Assembly: GCA_023664665.1 (NCBI GenBank)
Contig: JAMPEY010000004.1
Location: 1 to 64,000, forward strand
Source of the DNA: Lachnoclostridium sp.
Lineage (GTDB): Bacteria; Bacillota; Clostridia; Lachnospirales; Lachnospiraceae
Length of the DNA: 64,000 nt
Reading direction: 5' to 3'
Part shown: positions 1 to 7,106 of the stretch, piece by piece
Layout of the letters: every line of letters starts with the position of its first letter
Numbering within the stretch: position 1 is the stretch's first letter
The notes under the pieces: generated by a model
The model's input: the letters and a program-made list of their open reading frames with translations, nothing else
Told to the model about the DNA's origin: nothing
Databases searched by the model: none
Position numbers and translations under genes: made by a program

Positions 1-164
1 TGTTTCGCCAGACTGGGATTTATCTGTATCAGACGATCCGTGACATCCTTATGTACCGTACTCTTGCTCACCCCAAATGTCTTTGCGGTCTGGCGCACTG
101 TGGCATTGCTCTCAATGATATAGTTGGCAATGTTGACGGCACGCTCCTCGATATAATCTTTCAA
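1..164 (-). CDS. spoIIID: Sporulation regulator SpoIIID (partial)
   Basis: The left window edge cuts this gene, leaving the first 54 codons. The protein begins MKDYIEERAV and has a helix-turn-helix containing VSKSTVHKDVTDRL, which is characteristic of SpoIIID. SpoIIID is a small DNA-binding regulator (about 93 aa in B. subtilis) that acts in the mother cell during sporulation, after SigE and before SigK. The start is a TTG at 164, seven bases after a GGGGG ribosome binding site. That site lies inside a perfect 14-bp inverted repeat (170-216). Identification is by the strongly conserved N-terminal half; the C-terminus cannot be seen. Confidence 0.9.
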   Translation of the reverse strand, partial: MKDYIEERAVNIANYIIESNATVRQTAKTFGVSKSTVHKDVTDRLIQINPSLAK

Positions 165-169
165 AGGAA

Positions 170-216
170 ATCCCCCAAAAGTCGTTTTTACATTGTATGA
201 GGGACTTTTGGGGGAT
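170..216 (-). promoter_or_regulatory. Inverted repeat covering the spoIIID ribosome binding site
   Basis: A perfect 14-bp inverted repeat (170-183 and 203-216, 19-base loop) lies just upstream of spoIIID. In the spoIIID transcript the 3' arm contains the GGGGG ribosome binding site, so the hairpin would hide it. There is no long T-run after the stem, so a classic terminator is less likely. The rest of 217-386 holds no gene I can support. Confidence 0.55.
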
Positions 217-386
217 ATGAATGTTGTTTTGGGATTATACTCTTATAATTTCAGCTACACTTTCTGTAGTGCCTTCAACTATTTTCACTGATAATACATT
301 GATATGGGACAAAAGATTCCCTTGCATAATAGCTATCACTCTTGATAGTAAAATCTATCTATTCAATTTCTATAATAAATTTAATA

Positions 387-2105
387 TCAACCCATACCCT
401 CAAGAACTTGAAAATCCACTTTACCAACAGCAGTCTTTGGCATACTATCAAGAAATTCAATCATATGAGGGCGCATATAATCAGCTAAAGTTTCCCCACA
501 CATTGTACTAATCTTAACTCGCACATCCTCTTGTTGCATTACACAATCCTCTTTCAATACAACATATGCTTTGGGGACAAACCCAGAACCATTATAAACA
601 CTCACTACACAGACTTCCTGCACTCCTGATATGGTTGCAATCACATCTTCTATCGCTTGGGGTAAAACTTTGTATACTGTACCCCCCGACCCTACAAACA
701 TAAAACGCTTCATTCTTCCCACTATAAAAAGGAATCCATCCTCATCCATATAACCTAAATCACCTGTATGCACCCATTGTATTCCATTGCTGTCTTTTCT
801 TATCAAATCCTCAACAGCTTCCCGATTATTCTTGTAAGTCAACATCAACGATGGGCTAAATAAGCAGATTTCTCCTTTTTCGCCATAAGCACATTCCCGT
901 TTCCTGTCATTATCCCATATGCAGACATTGTTTTTCACAAGAGGAATTCCAACACTGCCTATTTTCGTATAATTATTGAAATTAGTAACGGCAGTAGCAC
1001 ATACTTCCGTCATACCATAGCCTTTCAGCAACTTTGCCTTTACATTATGTCTAGCAAGAAATTCATTCATTTCATTCTCTAATTTTTCATTTAAACCATC
1101 TCCGCCCGCAGCAATCGTAATCAGATATGACATATCAATATTACTCAGCTTATCATCAGATAACATGGGACTGAAATAAGGGGGAACCCCTGCGATGTGA
1201 TTAGGCTTATATTTTTTTAAGTACCTAACCCATTCAGCTGCATTAAACTTCGGAATAAGTACAACTGTCAACCCCATACAAAGCGGCATATGCATACAAA
1301 CCAACATTCCATATACCACAAAGGGAACCATAATATTCAAAAAAGTTTCGCCCCTCTGATGCTTCATACTCTTCATATATTGCATGACAACTGCATTATA
1401 AGCCTTATCCGTCAACAAAACTGTTTTTGGGAAACCTGTTGTGCCACTAGTGTGAGCCCAAATGCTGACAGAACTAGCATCTTTTTTATAAATGATATTG
1501 TCCTCTGGTGTTTTTGCCTGCAATAGAAATTCCTTCCACCGGATAACACGCTTGTCCTCCCAAATATCATGACTAAAGCTAGAAAATTTTATTTTGGCTA
1601 TCCATTTAGTTTGAATTGGCATATAATCAGACACTGAAAATACCACAACCTTGTCATGAATACCACATGCCTTCAAAACCTTATCAGCAAATAAGTCCAT
1701 TGTTACCACATACTGAGAAGCAGATTCTTTGAAATAAATCTCCATTTCCTCTTCCGATGAAATCACATTAATATAATTGGAAACTGCTCCAATTTTATTA
1801 AGGGCATAAAATACAATGACTGAATTCACGCAAGACAGTGTGACAACCGTGCATACATCCCCAGCCTCCACTCCCATTATACGAAAAGCTCTCGCTGCCC
1901 TGTCTATTTCATCAAAAAGTTTCTTGAAAGAAATCTCTCTGCCAAAATAATTCAAAGCTATACTATCAAGATTCTTCTTATTATTCTCCCATAAGTATTC
2001 ATAAATCGTGCACTCTGGCAAAATTGCATGGATAGCTTCCTCGCTGTAGTATTTCAACCACGGCTTGTCTATAGATGGGTAGCCGGTTAATTCTTGAGTT
2101 TTCAT
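387..2105 (-). CDS. AMP-binding acyl-CoA synthetase/ligase-like protein
   Basis: This 572-aa protein belongs to the adenylate-forming superfamily that activates a carboxylic acid with ATP, usually to load CoA or a carrier protein. The A3 motif HTSGTTGFPK, the A5 motif GYGMTE, the A7/A8 region HTGDLGYMDEDG with GRMKR, and a C-terminal PKTAVGKVD lysine motif are all present, so it should be catalytically competent. Its ATG overlaps the stop of the upstream HAD-acyltransferase gene (ATGA), so the two are probably translationally coupled. It is the last gene of a four-gene operon with two acyltransferases, which suggests acyl activation for a lipid or acylated product. The substrate cannot be told from sequence. 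Confidence 0.85.
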   Translation of the reverse strand: MKTQELTGYPSIDKPWLKYYSEEAIHAILPECTIYEYLWENNKKNLDSIALNYFGREISFKKLFDEIDRAARAFRIMGVEAGDVCTVVTLSCVNSVIVFYALNKIGAVSNYINVISSEEEMEIYFKESASQYVVTMDLFADKVLKACGIHDKVVVFSVSDYMPIQTKWIAKIKFSSFSHDIWEDKRVIRWKEFLLQAKTPEDNIIYKKDASSVSIWAHTSGTTGFPKTVLLTDKAYNAVVMQYMKSMKHQRGETFLNIMVPFVVYGMLVCMHMPLCMGLTVVLIPKFNAAEWVRYLKKYKPNHIAGVPPYFSPMLSDDKLSNIDMSYLITIAAGGDGLNEKLENEMNEFLARHNVKAKLLKGYGMTEVCATAVTNFNNYTKIGSVGIPLVKNNVCIWDNDRKRECAYGEKGEICLFSPSLMLTYKNNREAVEDLIRKDSNGIQWVHTGDLGYMDEDGFLFIVGRMKRFMFVGSGGTVYKVLPQAIEDVIATISGVQEVCVVSVYNGSGFVPKAYVVLKEDCVMQQEDVRVKISTMCGETLADYMRPHMIEFLDSMPKTAVGKVDFQVLEGMG

Positions 2106-3565
2106 CTTTGTCTCCTTTTCTTTTCCTTTGCTTTCATTCTGTTAAATTTATTTTTCTCTCTTGCCTTTTTGAAGTCAGTGCAAAAGTAGCCCTCATACAT
2201 TTGATTCTCTTTAAGCGCCGCCTTTTGAATCTCCATAAAATATTTCATGGACTCTTCTATGCTCATTTCTTCAACTTGAAATGGTTGTCCAAAATTGATA
2301 ACCACTTTGAATTTTGTATCAGAATTTTCATTCCATAATAATGTAATCGGCTGAATCCATGATCTATTTCTTTTTGCCATACGCAGAAAAGCATCATCGA
2401 AAATTCCAAACTCCTTTCCCGCTTCTCTTTGAGTTGTCCCTTCTGCAAAAATACCTATTTTATATCCATTTTTCAAAAATTGATTCATATCTTTAAGAGA
2501 TTCTAGGTTATTGGCATTCGGATTATCCTTTTTCCGCTCTATCGGAAAATATTCCAGCCTGCGAAAAACATATCTGGTAATATTACACAGGATTGGAGTT
2601 TTATTGTTATTGAATATACTATCCTCTCCTGTAAAAAAACGCACTAATGCTGCCCAATGAATATGTTCTGCCAAGACACTTTCCACTACCAAAGGATCTA
2701 AAGTGCTTCGGTGATTCGGAGCATAAATAATACCTTCTCGTTTTCCAGATATAATATTTTCAGGATGCAAAACAATAGGATGAAATAGTAATTCAAAAAC
2801 AAACTTTGCTTTGACTAATTTATTAAAAAAATTCGCAGAATAAATTTCTCGTTTATGGCATATGTAATTTGCTTTTCCTAGCAGTTTTCCTATTTTTTCT
2901 TCTATCTCACACCTAGCAAATGTATGAACTATCTCAACATTTTTTGATGGCAACACCATCTTATTATATATACTAGAAACACATATTACCTTTAAATTAT
3001 TTTCTGCCAACTGTTCAACTATCTGTGGTTTATCATCAAAAACAATTGTCGGATTGCTTTTCAGAATACCGGCTATTTTTTCTTTGTCATCTGCATAAAA
3101 GAAAATTTGATTTCTTTTCAAAAAAATACCATTTAACCAACATTGCCATACCGAAAAACTCCTTGCAATCACCCCCACTATACTACTCTCACATGTTTTT
3201 GAACGAGATGAATGAATTTCTACAAGTATTCCCTGCCTTTTTAGGTTATTTATATATGCTCTGACTCCCTTCCGAAAGCGGTTCAAAAGAGAGAATTTAA
3301 TAAACCTATGGCTAACCCAAAATTGATTCAATATTTTCTCTGAAATATTAGCCGACTCTTGTACTGAATATCCATAATTTTCTAACACATTTTGAATATC
3401 AAAGATATCTTCAAGCTCCAATGCATCAGATCTTACCACTGCCATGTGATATTTTTTCTGGAAATATGGTATGGCATTCTTTTGAATAAATCGATTATAA
3501 TCCGTCAGTACACCATCAAAATCAAAAATAATTTTCACCGTCTTACACCAATCCTTTTGTATCAA
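2102..3565 (-). CDS. HAD phosphatase-like / PlsC acyltransferase fusion
   Basis: This is a two-domain protein. The N-terminal half starts VKIIFDFDGVLTD, motif I of HAD hydrolases with both aspartates. The C-terminal half is an acylglycerol-phosphate acyltransferase (PlsC/LPLAT) domain with NHRSTLDP (the NHx4D catalytic motif) and FAEGTTQR, where Ala replaces the usual Pro of FPEGT. Such a fusion could join acyl transfer to phosphate removal in lipid synthesis; that is inference. The start is unclear. The longest frame begins at TTG 3724 and would overlap plsC by 110 bp. A perfect AGGAGG at 3611-3616 has no in-frame ATG, GTG or TTG at normal spacing. I chose TTG 3565, which overlaps the stop of a 12-codon leader frame; GTG 3538 and ATT 3601 are alternatives. 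Confidence 0.8.
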   Translation of the reverse strand: MIQKDWCKTVKIIFDFDGVLTDYNRFIQKNAIPYFQKKYHMAVVRSDALELEDIFDIQNVLENYGYSVQESANISEKILNQFWVSHRFIKFSLLNRFRKGVRAYINNLKRQGILVEIHSSRSKTCESSIVGVIARSFSVWQCWLNGIFLKRNQIFFYADDKEKIAGILKSNPTIVFDDKPQIVEQLAENNLKVICVSSIYNKMVLPSKNVEIVHTFARCEIEEKIGKLLGKANYICHKREIYSANFFNKLVKAKFVFELLFHPIVLHPENIISGKREGIIYAPNHRSTLDPLVVESVLAEHIHWAALVRFFTGEDSIFNNNKTPILCNITRYVFRRLEYFPIERKKDNPNANNLESLKDMNQFLKNGYKIGIFAEGTTQREAGKEFGIFDDAFLRMAKRNRSWIQPITLLWNENSDTKFKVVINFGQPFQVEEMSIEESMKYFMEIQKAALKENQMYEGYFCTDFKKAREKNKFNRMKAKEKKRRQR

Positions 3566-3614
3566 AGAGCATTCTCTCTGTATGGCTTTAATTTTACCAA
3601 TAAGCAGATACCTC

Positions 3615-4322
3615 CTACGACTTTGTATATGGCTTACGAATAATAGATTTTTCATATTCATAATCAAATTTCGGATATTCCTTAATACGCTTTTGAATCT
3701 CTCTATCCCATTCCCCTTCATCAATCATGTCTCTGGACACCACCGGAAACATGCTCCATATGTCCCACCGCATTGTTGCCATTATATCTGTTAATTCATT
3801 GATTTTGTCCTGTTTGTTATCAGTTTGAGTTATATATATGGGTGAACCGAATTTTACATAGCAATCATTTCCCTTATATTCTAATATCATAGGAATAATA
3901 GATGTCTTTGCAGCCTTTGCTATATCGATGATACCCCAATATAACGGCAACATCGGTTTAGAAGGGGTCAGATTCCATGTCCCTTCCGGAAAAACACATA
4001 GATTACATCCTTTTAATAAAAGCTTCAACATTGTATTTCGAGCTGCTATTTTACTTTCCTTGTCCTTTCTGTCCACATATATGACTCCGTTTAGTCGAAA
4101 AAATATTCTATCAAGTAACTCCAGATTCTGCTTTCCAGCCAGCACATAAGTATGCTTTTCTATTGCTTGTCCTACAATTGGCATATCATAACGGCAGGAA
4201 TGATTGACAGCATAAATAACATTAGTGTTTAAAATTGGAATGCCATTCACAATATGTATATTGTAGCTACAATACAATTTTATTAATCTCAACAGAAATG
4301 GATGAAGAATTTTATGAAGCAT
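3615..4322 (-). CDS. 1-acyl-sn-glycerol-3-phosphate acyltransferase family protein
   Basis: This roughly 235-aa PlsC-family acyltransferase has the catalytic NHSCRYD (NHx4D) motif and the substrate-binding FPEGT motif, both intact. Members move an acyl chain onto lysophosphatidate or a related acceptor at the inner face of the membrane. The ATG at 4322 was chosen because AAGGAG lies four bases upstream; the frame stays open further, but that part encodes the upstream small protein. It overlaps the small membrane protein gene by 11 bp, and the AGGAGG for the next gene lies over its own stop. Another PlsC-family gene in this window (51620-52360) is probably the housekeeping copy, so this one is likely specialised. 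Confidence 0.85.
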   Translation of the reverse strand: MLHKILHPFLLRLIKLYCSYNIHIVNGIPILNTNVIYAVNHSCRYDMPIVGQAIEKHTYVLAGKQNLELLDRIFFRLNGVIYVDRKDKESKIAARNTMLKLLLKGCNLCVFPEGTWNLTPSKPMLPLYWGIIDIAKAAKTSIIPMILEYKGNDCYVKFGSPIYITQTDNKQDKINELTDIMATMRWDIWSMFPVVSRDMIDEGEWDREIQKRIKEYPKFDYEYEKSIIRKPYTKS

Positions 4323-4470
4323 AGCTCTCCTTGTTCCTTTGATTGCACTTCTTGTGAATAACAAATACTTTCTCTCGCATATCCACATGATAAATAATGT
4401 CTTCATTGTATGGTAAAAAGAAAGCAATAACAGCAATAGCTAAACCTATAACAGCCAAAATTAATTCCAT
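4312..4470 (-). CDS. Small single-pass membrane protein
   Basis: This 52-aa protein has one strongly hydrophobic N-terminal segment (about residues 2-19, MELILAVIGLAIAVIAFF) followed by a charged cytoplasmic-type tail rich in Lys and Arg. AAAGGAG lies five bases before the ATG. It is the first gene of the lipid operon and overlaps the plsC start, so it is almost certainly co-translated with it. No family is recognised. It may anchor or modulate the membrane-associated acyltransferases, but that is inference only. Confidence 0.65.
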   Translation of the reverse strand: MELILAVIGLAIAVIAFFLPYNEDIIYHVDMREKVFVIHKKCNQRNKESYAS

Positions 4471-4484
4471 ATATGCTCCTTTAA

Positions 4485-4564
4485 ATGATATCACATATTA
4501 TTCATTTGAGCAATATTTTTATTACATATGAGTTCTATTTTATCACTCTTTTGAGCAATATAAT
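4485..4564. promoter_or_regulatory. Divergent promoters with two TTTGAGCAATAT repeats
   Basis: The 12-bp sequence TTTGAGCAATAT occurs at 4505-4516 and again at 4550-4561 in the same orientation, 45 bp apart. The right copy overlaps a TATAAT (4559-4564) placed as the -10 of the XRE gene. The left copy contains TTGCTC on the minus strand (4508-4513), placed 17 bp from TATCAT (4485-4490), a -10 for the lipid operon. Two identical sites on two divergent promoters are what an autoregulated repressor of the operon would use. Confidence 0.5.
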
Positions 4565-4591
4565 AAATACAAAACTTGGAGAGGTATCAAT

Positions 4592-4897
4592 ATGGATGTG
4601 ATAAAACGAATTGACATGTTAATGAAGGAACGGAATTGGTCGGACTACAGATTATCGGCAGAATCTGGACTTTCTTCATCTACTATAGCTAATATCCATC
4701 GCAGAAATACCGTACCTTCAATTTCTACTTTAGAAGCAATCTGTTCTGCTTTTGGTATTACTTTAGCTCAATTTTTTACAGAAGATAGCCATGCCGTTCA
4801 ACTGAACAGTGAACAACAGAAATTATTTAATCGTTGGGTGTCTTTGACAGATAATCAAAAGGAACTTATTTATAAACTGATTCAAGAAATGAAATAG
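4592..4897 (+). CDS. XRE-family helix-turn-helix transcriptional regulator
   Basis: This 101-aa protein has an N-terminal Cro/C1-type helix-turn-helix (about residues 5-62), with the segments YRLSAESGLSSSTIANIHR and PSISTLEAICSAFGI. After a short linker comes a C-terminal segment that ends in helical NQKELIYKLIQEM, typical of small XRE regulators. It is divergent from the lipid operon and probably controls both that operon and itself through the repeats at 4505-4516 and 4550-4561. The ATG is preceded by TTGGAGAGG. Confidence 0.85.
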   Translation: MDVIKRIDMLMKERNWSDYRLSAESGLSSSTIANIHRRNTVPSISTLEAICSAFGITLAQFFTEDSHAVQLNSEQQKLFNRWVSLTDNQKELIYKLIQEMK

Positions 4898-4932
4898 AAT
4901 CTTGCTTACCTCAAAGGTCGTTTTTACGAGGA

Positions 4933-4968
4933 AATAGCAGGATTACTTGTTCCGGTAATCCTGCTATT
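4933..4968. terminator. Perfect 14-bp hairpin after the XRE gene
   Basis: The arms AATAGCAGGATTAC (4933-4946) and its complement (4955-4968) leave an eight-base loop. It lies between convergent genes (XRE on plus, brnA-like on minus) and would serve as a bidirectional terminator, although the following T-run is weak on both strands. Confidence 0.5.
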
Positions 4969-4988
4969 GCTCACAAGTGTCTGGTTTG

Positions 4989-5183
4989 TTATGCTCTCTT
5001 TTCTACCCCGCCTCGGGCAGGATTCACACGCCGAAACTTACAAGCCCGTTCCGGTGTTGTTTCAGGGCAGTCTTCATCAAAGACAATCTCCCTGCTTTTT
5101 GCCTTGGCAAGAACTTCCATTTCCTCTGCGGAAAAAGCAATTTCATCCAGCATCTCCTGTGTCATTGCCTTAGTATTTACCAT
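4989..5183 (-). CDS. Small BrnA-like antitoxin candidate
   Basis: This 64-aa acidic protein contains FDEDCPETTPERACKFRRVNP, a pattern seen in short antitoxin-like proteins of Clostridia. It overlaps the 3' end of a BrnT-like toxin fragment by 14 bp, as in brnT-brnA operons, where the antitoxin follows the toxin. GAGGGGG lies seven bases before the chosen ATG (5183). The toxin partner is truncated, so this is probably an orphan antitoxin. The assignment rests on context and the overall pattern; no DNA-binding domain is obvious. Confidence 0.45.
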   Translation of the reverse strand: MVNTKAMTQEMLDEIAFSAEEMEVLAKAKSREIVFDEDCPETTPERACKFRRVNPARGGVEKRA

Positions 5184-5427
5184 AATATAACCCCCTCTCA
5201 AAATCGGTAGCAAATCTGGCAGATATCAGCCTAATAACTTCTATTCTATTTCCATCTTCATTCGTCTGTATTCTTTCTGTATAAACAACAAATATGATAT
5301 CATTGACTCCTCCAAATATTGAACCGATATCCCCAATTACAGTTTCTCCGATAACAGGAACATTAGCATACCCTGCCGACAAATCATCAATCGTATCATA
5401 ACGATCCTCAACATCACTATTTTCTAT
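5170..5427 (-). pseudogene. BrnT-family toxin, 5' end lost
   Basis: The frame encodes the C-terminal two thirds of a BrnT-type RNase toxin: DIIFVVYTERIQ, then IRLISARFATDFERGLY, which corresponds to the conserved BrnT ending (VVYTER...IRIISARKAT..ER.LY). The usual start (W-D-x-x-K-N...KHGISFEEA) is missing. The coding similarity begins near 5427, where the sequence runs directly into the C-terminus of the PAS-GGDEF-EAL gene (stop at 5432). No start codon with a ribosome binding site is seen. This is best explained by a deletion that joined the brnTA remnant to the cyclic-di-GMP gene. Confidence 0.6.
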
Positions 5428-5431
5428 GAAA

Positions 5432-7081
5432 CTATTTCTCCCTATCATCATCCAACAGTTTTTCAAAATCCTTCCGGCAGACCGGACGGGAATAATGGTA
5501 GCCCTGCAGAAGCGTTGCGTTCAACTCTCCCACGATATCCGCCACCTTACCGTTCTCCACACCTTCTATAATGGAATAATATCCTAATCGCCTGCACATT
5601 TCCAACAGACTGTCAACAATCACATAATCGATGTCATGTCCCGGCTGCGCAAGTTCCCTGATAAAGGAATGTTCCACCTTAATATAATCCACCGGAAGCC
5701 ACTTTAACATTTCCATAGAAGCATATGCCGTTCCAAAATCGTCCAGCGCTATTTTAAATCCTTTCTCCCGCAGCCTGCCGAATATGGCCGCCAGTTCCTT
5801 CGGATTTTCCACCTGACAGCTCTCTGTAAGCTCTATAATGATAAATTTAGGATTTGCACCGTACTTCTCCACACAAGCAATCGCCTTTTCCACAAAGGCA
5901 TCATCCAAAAACTGCTGATAAGATACATTAAAGCTTAACTGCAGTTCCCCATATGTATCGCGCCATGCCGCCTGCTGCTTAATCGCCTGTTCCATAACCC
6001 AGAAGCCCACTTCGTGAATATCGCCGTAATCCTCTAAAACCTTAATAAACTCCATGGGATAAGAATCCGTAATTCTTTCCCCTTTCCAGCGCAGGAGACA
6101 TTCGCAGCCTGCAATGGTGCCTGCATCCGGATTGATAAAGGGCTGGAAGTACAATTCAAATCCTTTAAAATCATTTTTAATGCACTGCTTTAAATCTTCC
6201 CGCAAAATCAATCCTCTCTCATGCTTTGCGGCAATCTCCTCCGAGAAAAATGCCAGACTTCCCCGTCTGGTGTTTTTTGCATACTCCAACGAATGCTCCA
6301 ATTTATTGATAAGACCTTCTCTGGTATCTGCATCCTTTGGGAAAAAGACTCCGCCGGCCGACACGGAAATTCCGACCTTCCGCCCGTCTTCCAATACCAT
6401 AATATCCGTTTTCCGACATATTTCCTTATAAAAGTCCGTCACTTCCTGTAAATTGGACGAAAAGGCAAGAATCAGGAACTCATCTCCGCTGAACCGCAGC
6501 ACTTTCCATCCGGGTTTACACAAATCGCTTATCTCCCGGGAAAATTTGATTAAAATTTCGTCCCCGATATTATATCCGTAATTGCTGATAATCTTCCTAA
6601 AGCCATCCATACCGATTAAGAGGGCAACTCCGGGCTGCGATGCAAAGTCGAAATGGTGCATCTCCTGTGTTGTCAAAAGCCCGGTCAAAGAATCGTATTT
6701 ACTCTGCCCGTCTATTCGTGTCATGAGCCCCGCAAAAATAATAGGATTTCCTTCCGCATCCCTGATTACGCTGCCCTTGCATTCCACCCATATATATCCG
6801 CCCGATGCATTCCTCGCCCTGTATTGGCAGTCATGATATTTCTTTGTGCCGGAAAATACACCGTTGATATCATCCAGATAAATCTTTAAATCATCCGGAT
6901 GTATATGCTCTGCCCATACATTTGCCGCCTCCTTCAGATACTCCCCTTCCAACCCGAAATAATCAACGGCGGCTTTGGACCAGCGGGAAACATCTGTCTT
7001 CATATCGCATACATAGATGTAAACATTGTCAGATGCCGACGCAAACGCTTCAAACAATTCGTTATTAAAAACATCGCTCAT
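5432..7081 (-). CDS. PAS-GGDEF-EAL cyclic-di-GMP protein
   Basis: The protein has about 549 aa. An N-terminal PAS fold (about residues 15-125) is followed by a GGDEF domain whose signature reads RFSGDEF (SGDEF, first Gly changed to Ser). A C-terminal EAL domain follows, with ECL, NVS, ELTES, DDFGTA, the IKVE lysine and EGVEN. The EAL residues for metal binding and catalysis are largely kept, so phosphodiesterase activity is plausible. The GGDEF may be an allosteric or weak cyclase module. There is no membrane segment, so it should be cytosolic. ATG 7081 was chosen; a TTG at 7105 is possible. It follows the FIST-GGDEF gene by two dozen bases, so one operon encodes a synthase and a probable hydrolase of cyclic-di-GMP. 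Confidence 0.85.
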   Translation of the reverse strand: MSDVFNNELFEAFASASDNVYIYVCDMKTDVSRWSKAAVDYFGLEGEYLKEAANVWAEHIHPDDLKIYLDDINGVFSGTKKYHDCQYRARNASGGYIWVECKGSVIRDAEGNPIIFAGLMTRIDGQSKYDSLTGLLTTQEMHHFDFASQPGVALLIGMDGFRKIISNYGYNIGDEILIKFSREISDLCKPGWKVLRFSGDEFLILAFSSNLQEVTDFYKEICRKTDIMVLEDGRKVGISVSAGGVFFPKDADTREGLINKLEHSLEYAKNTRRGSLAFFSEEIAAKHERGLILREDLKQCIKNDFKGFELYFQPFINPDAGTIAGCECLLRWKGERITDSYPMEFIKVLEDYGDIHEVGFWVMEQAIKQQAAWRDTYGELQLSFNVSYQQFLDDAFVEKAIACVEKYGANPKFIIIELTESCQVENPKELAAIFGRLREKGFKIALDDFGTAYASMEMLKWLPVDYIKVEHSFIRELAQPGHDIDYVIVDSLLEMCRRLGYYSIIEGVENGKVADIVGELNATLLQGYHYSRPVCRKDFEKLLDDDREK

Positions 7082-7106
7082 ATTTTCACCATGCCTTTCT
7101 CTCAAC

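Noticed and set aside
221..511. 96-codon plus-strand frame at the left end
   Set aside because: It overlaps the 3' end of the acyl ligase gene, has no ribosome binding site and no protein-like pattern.
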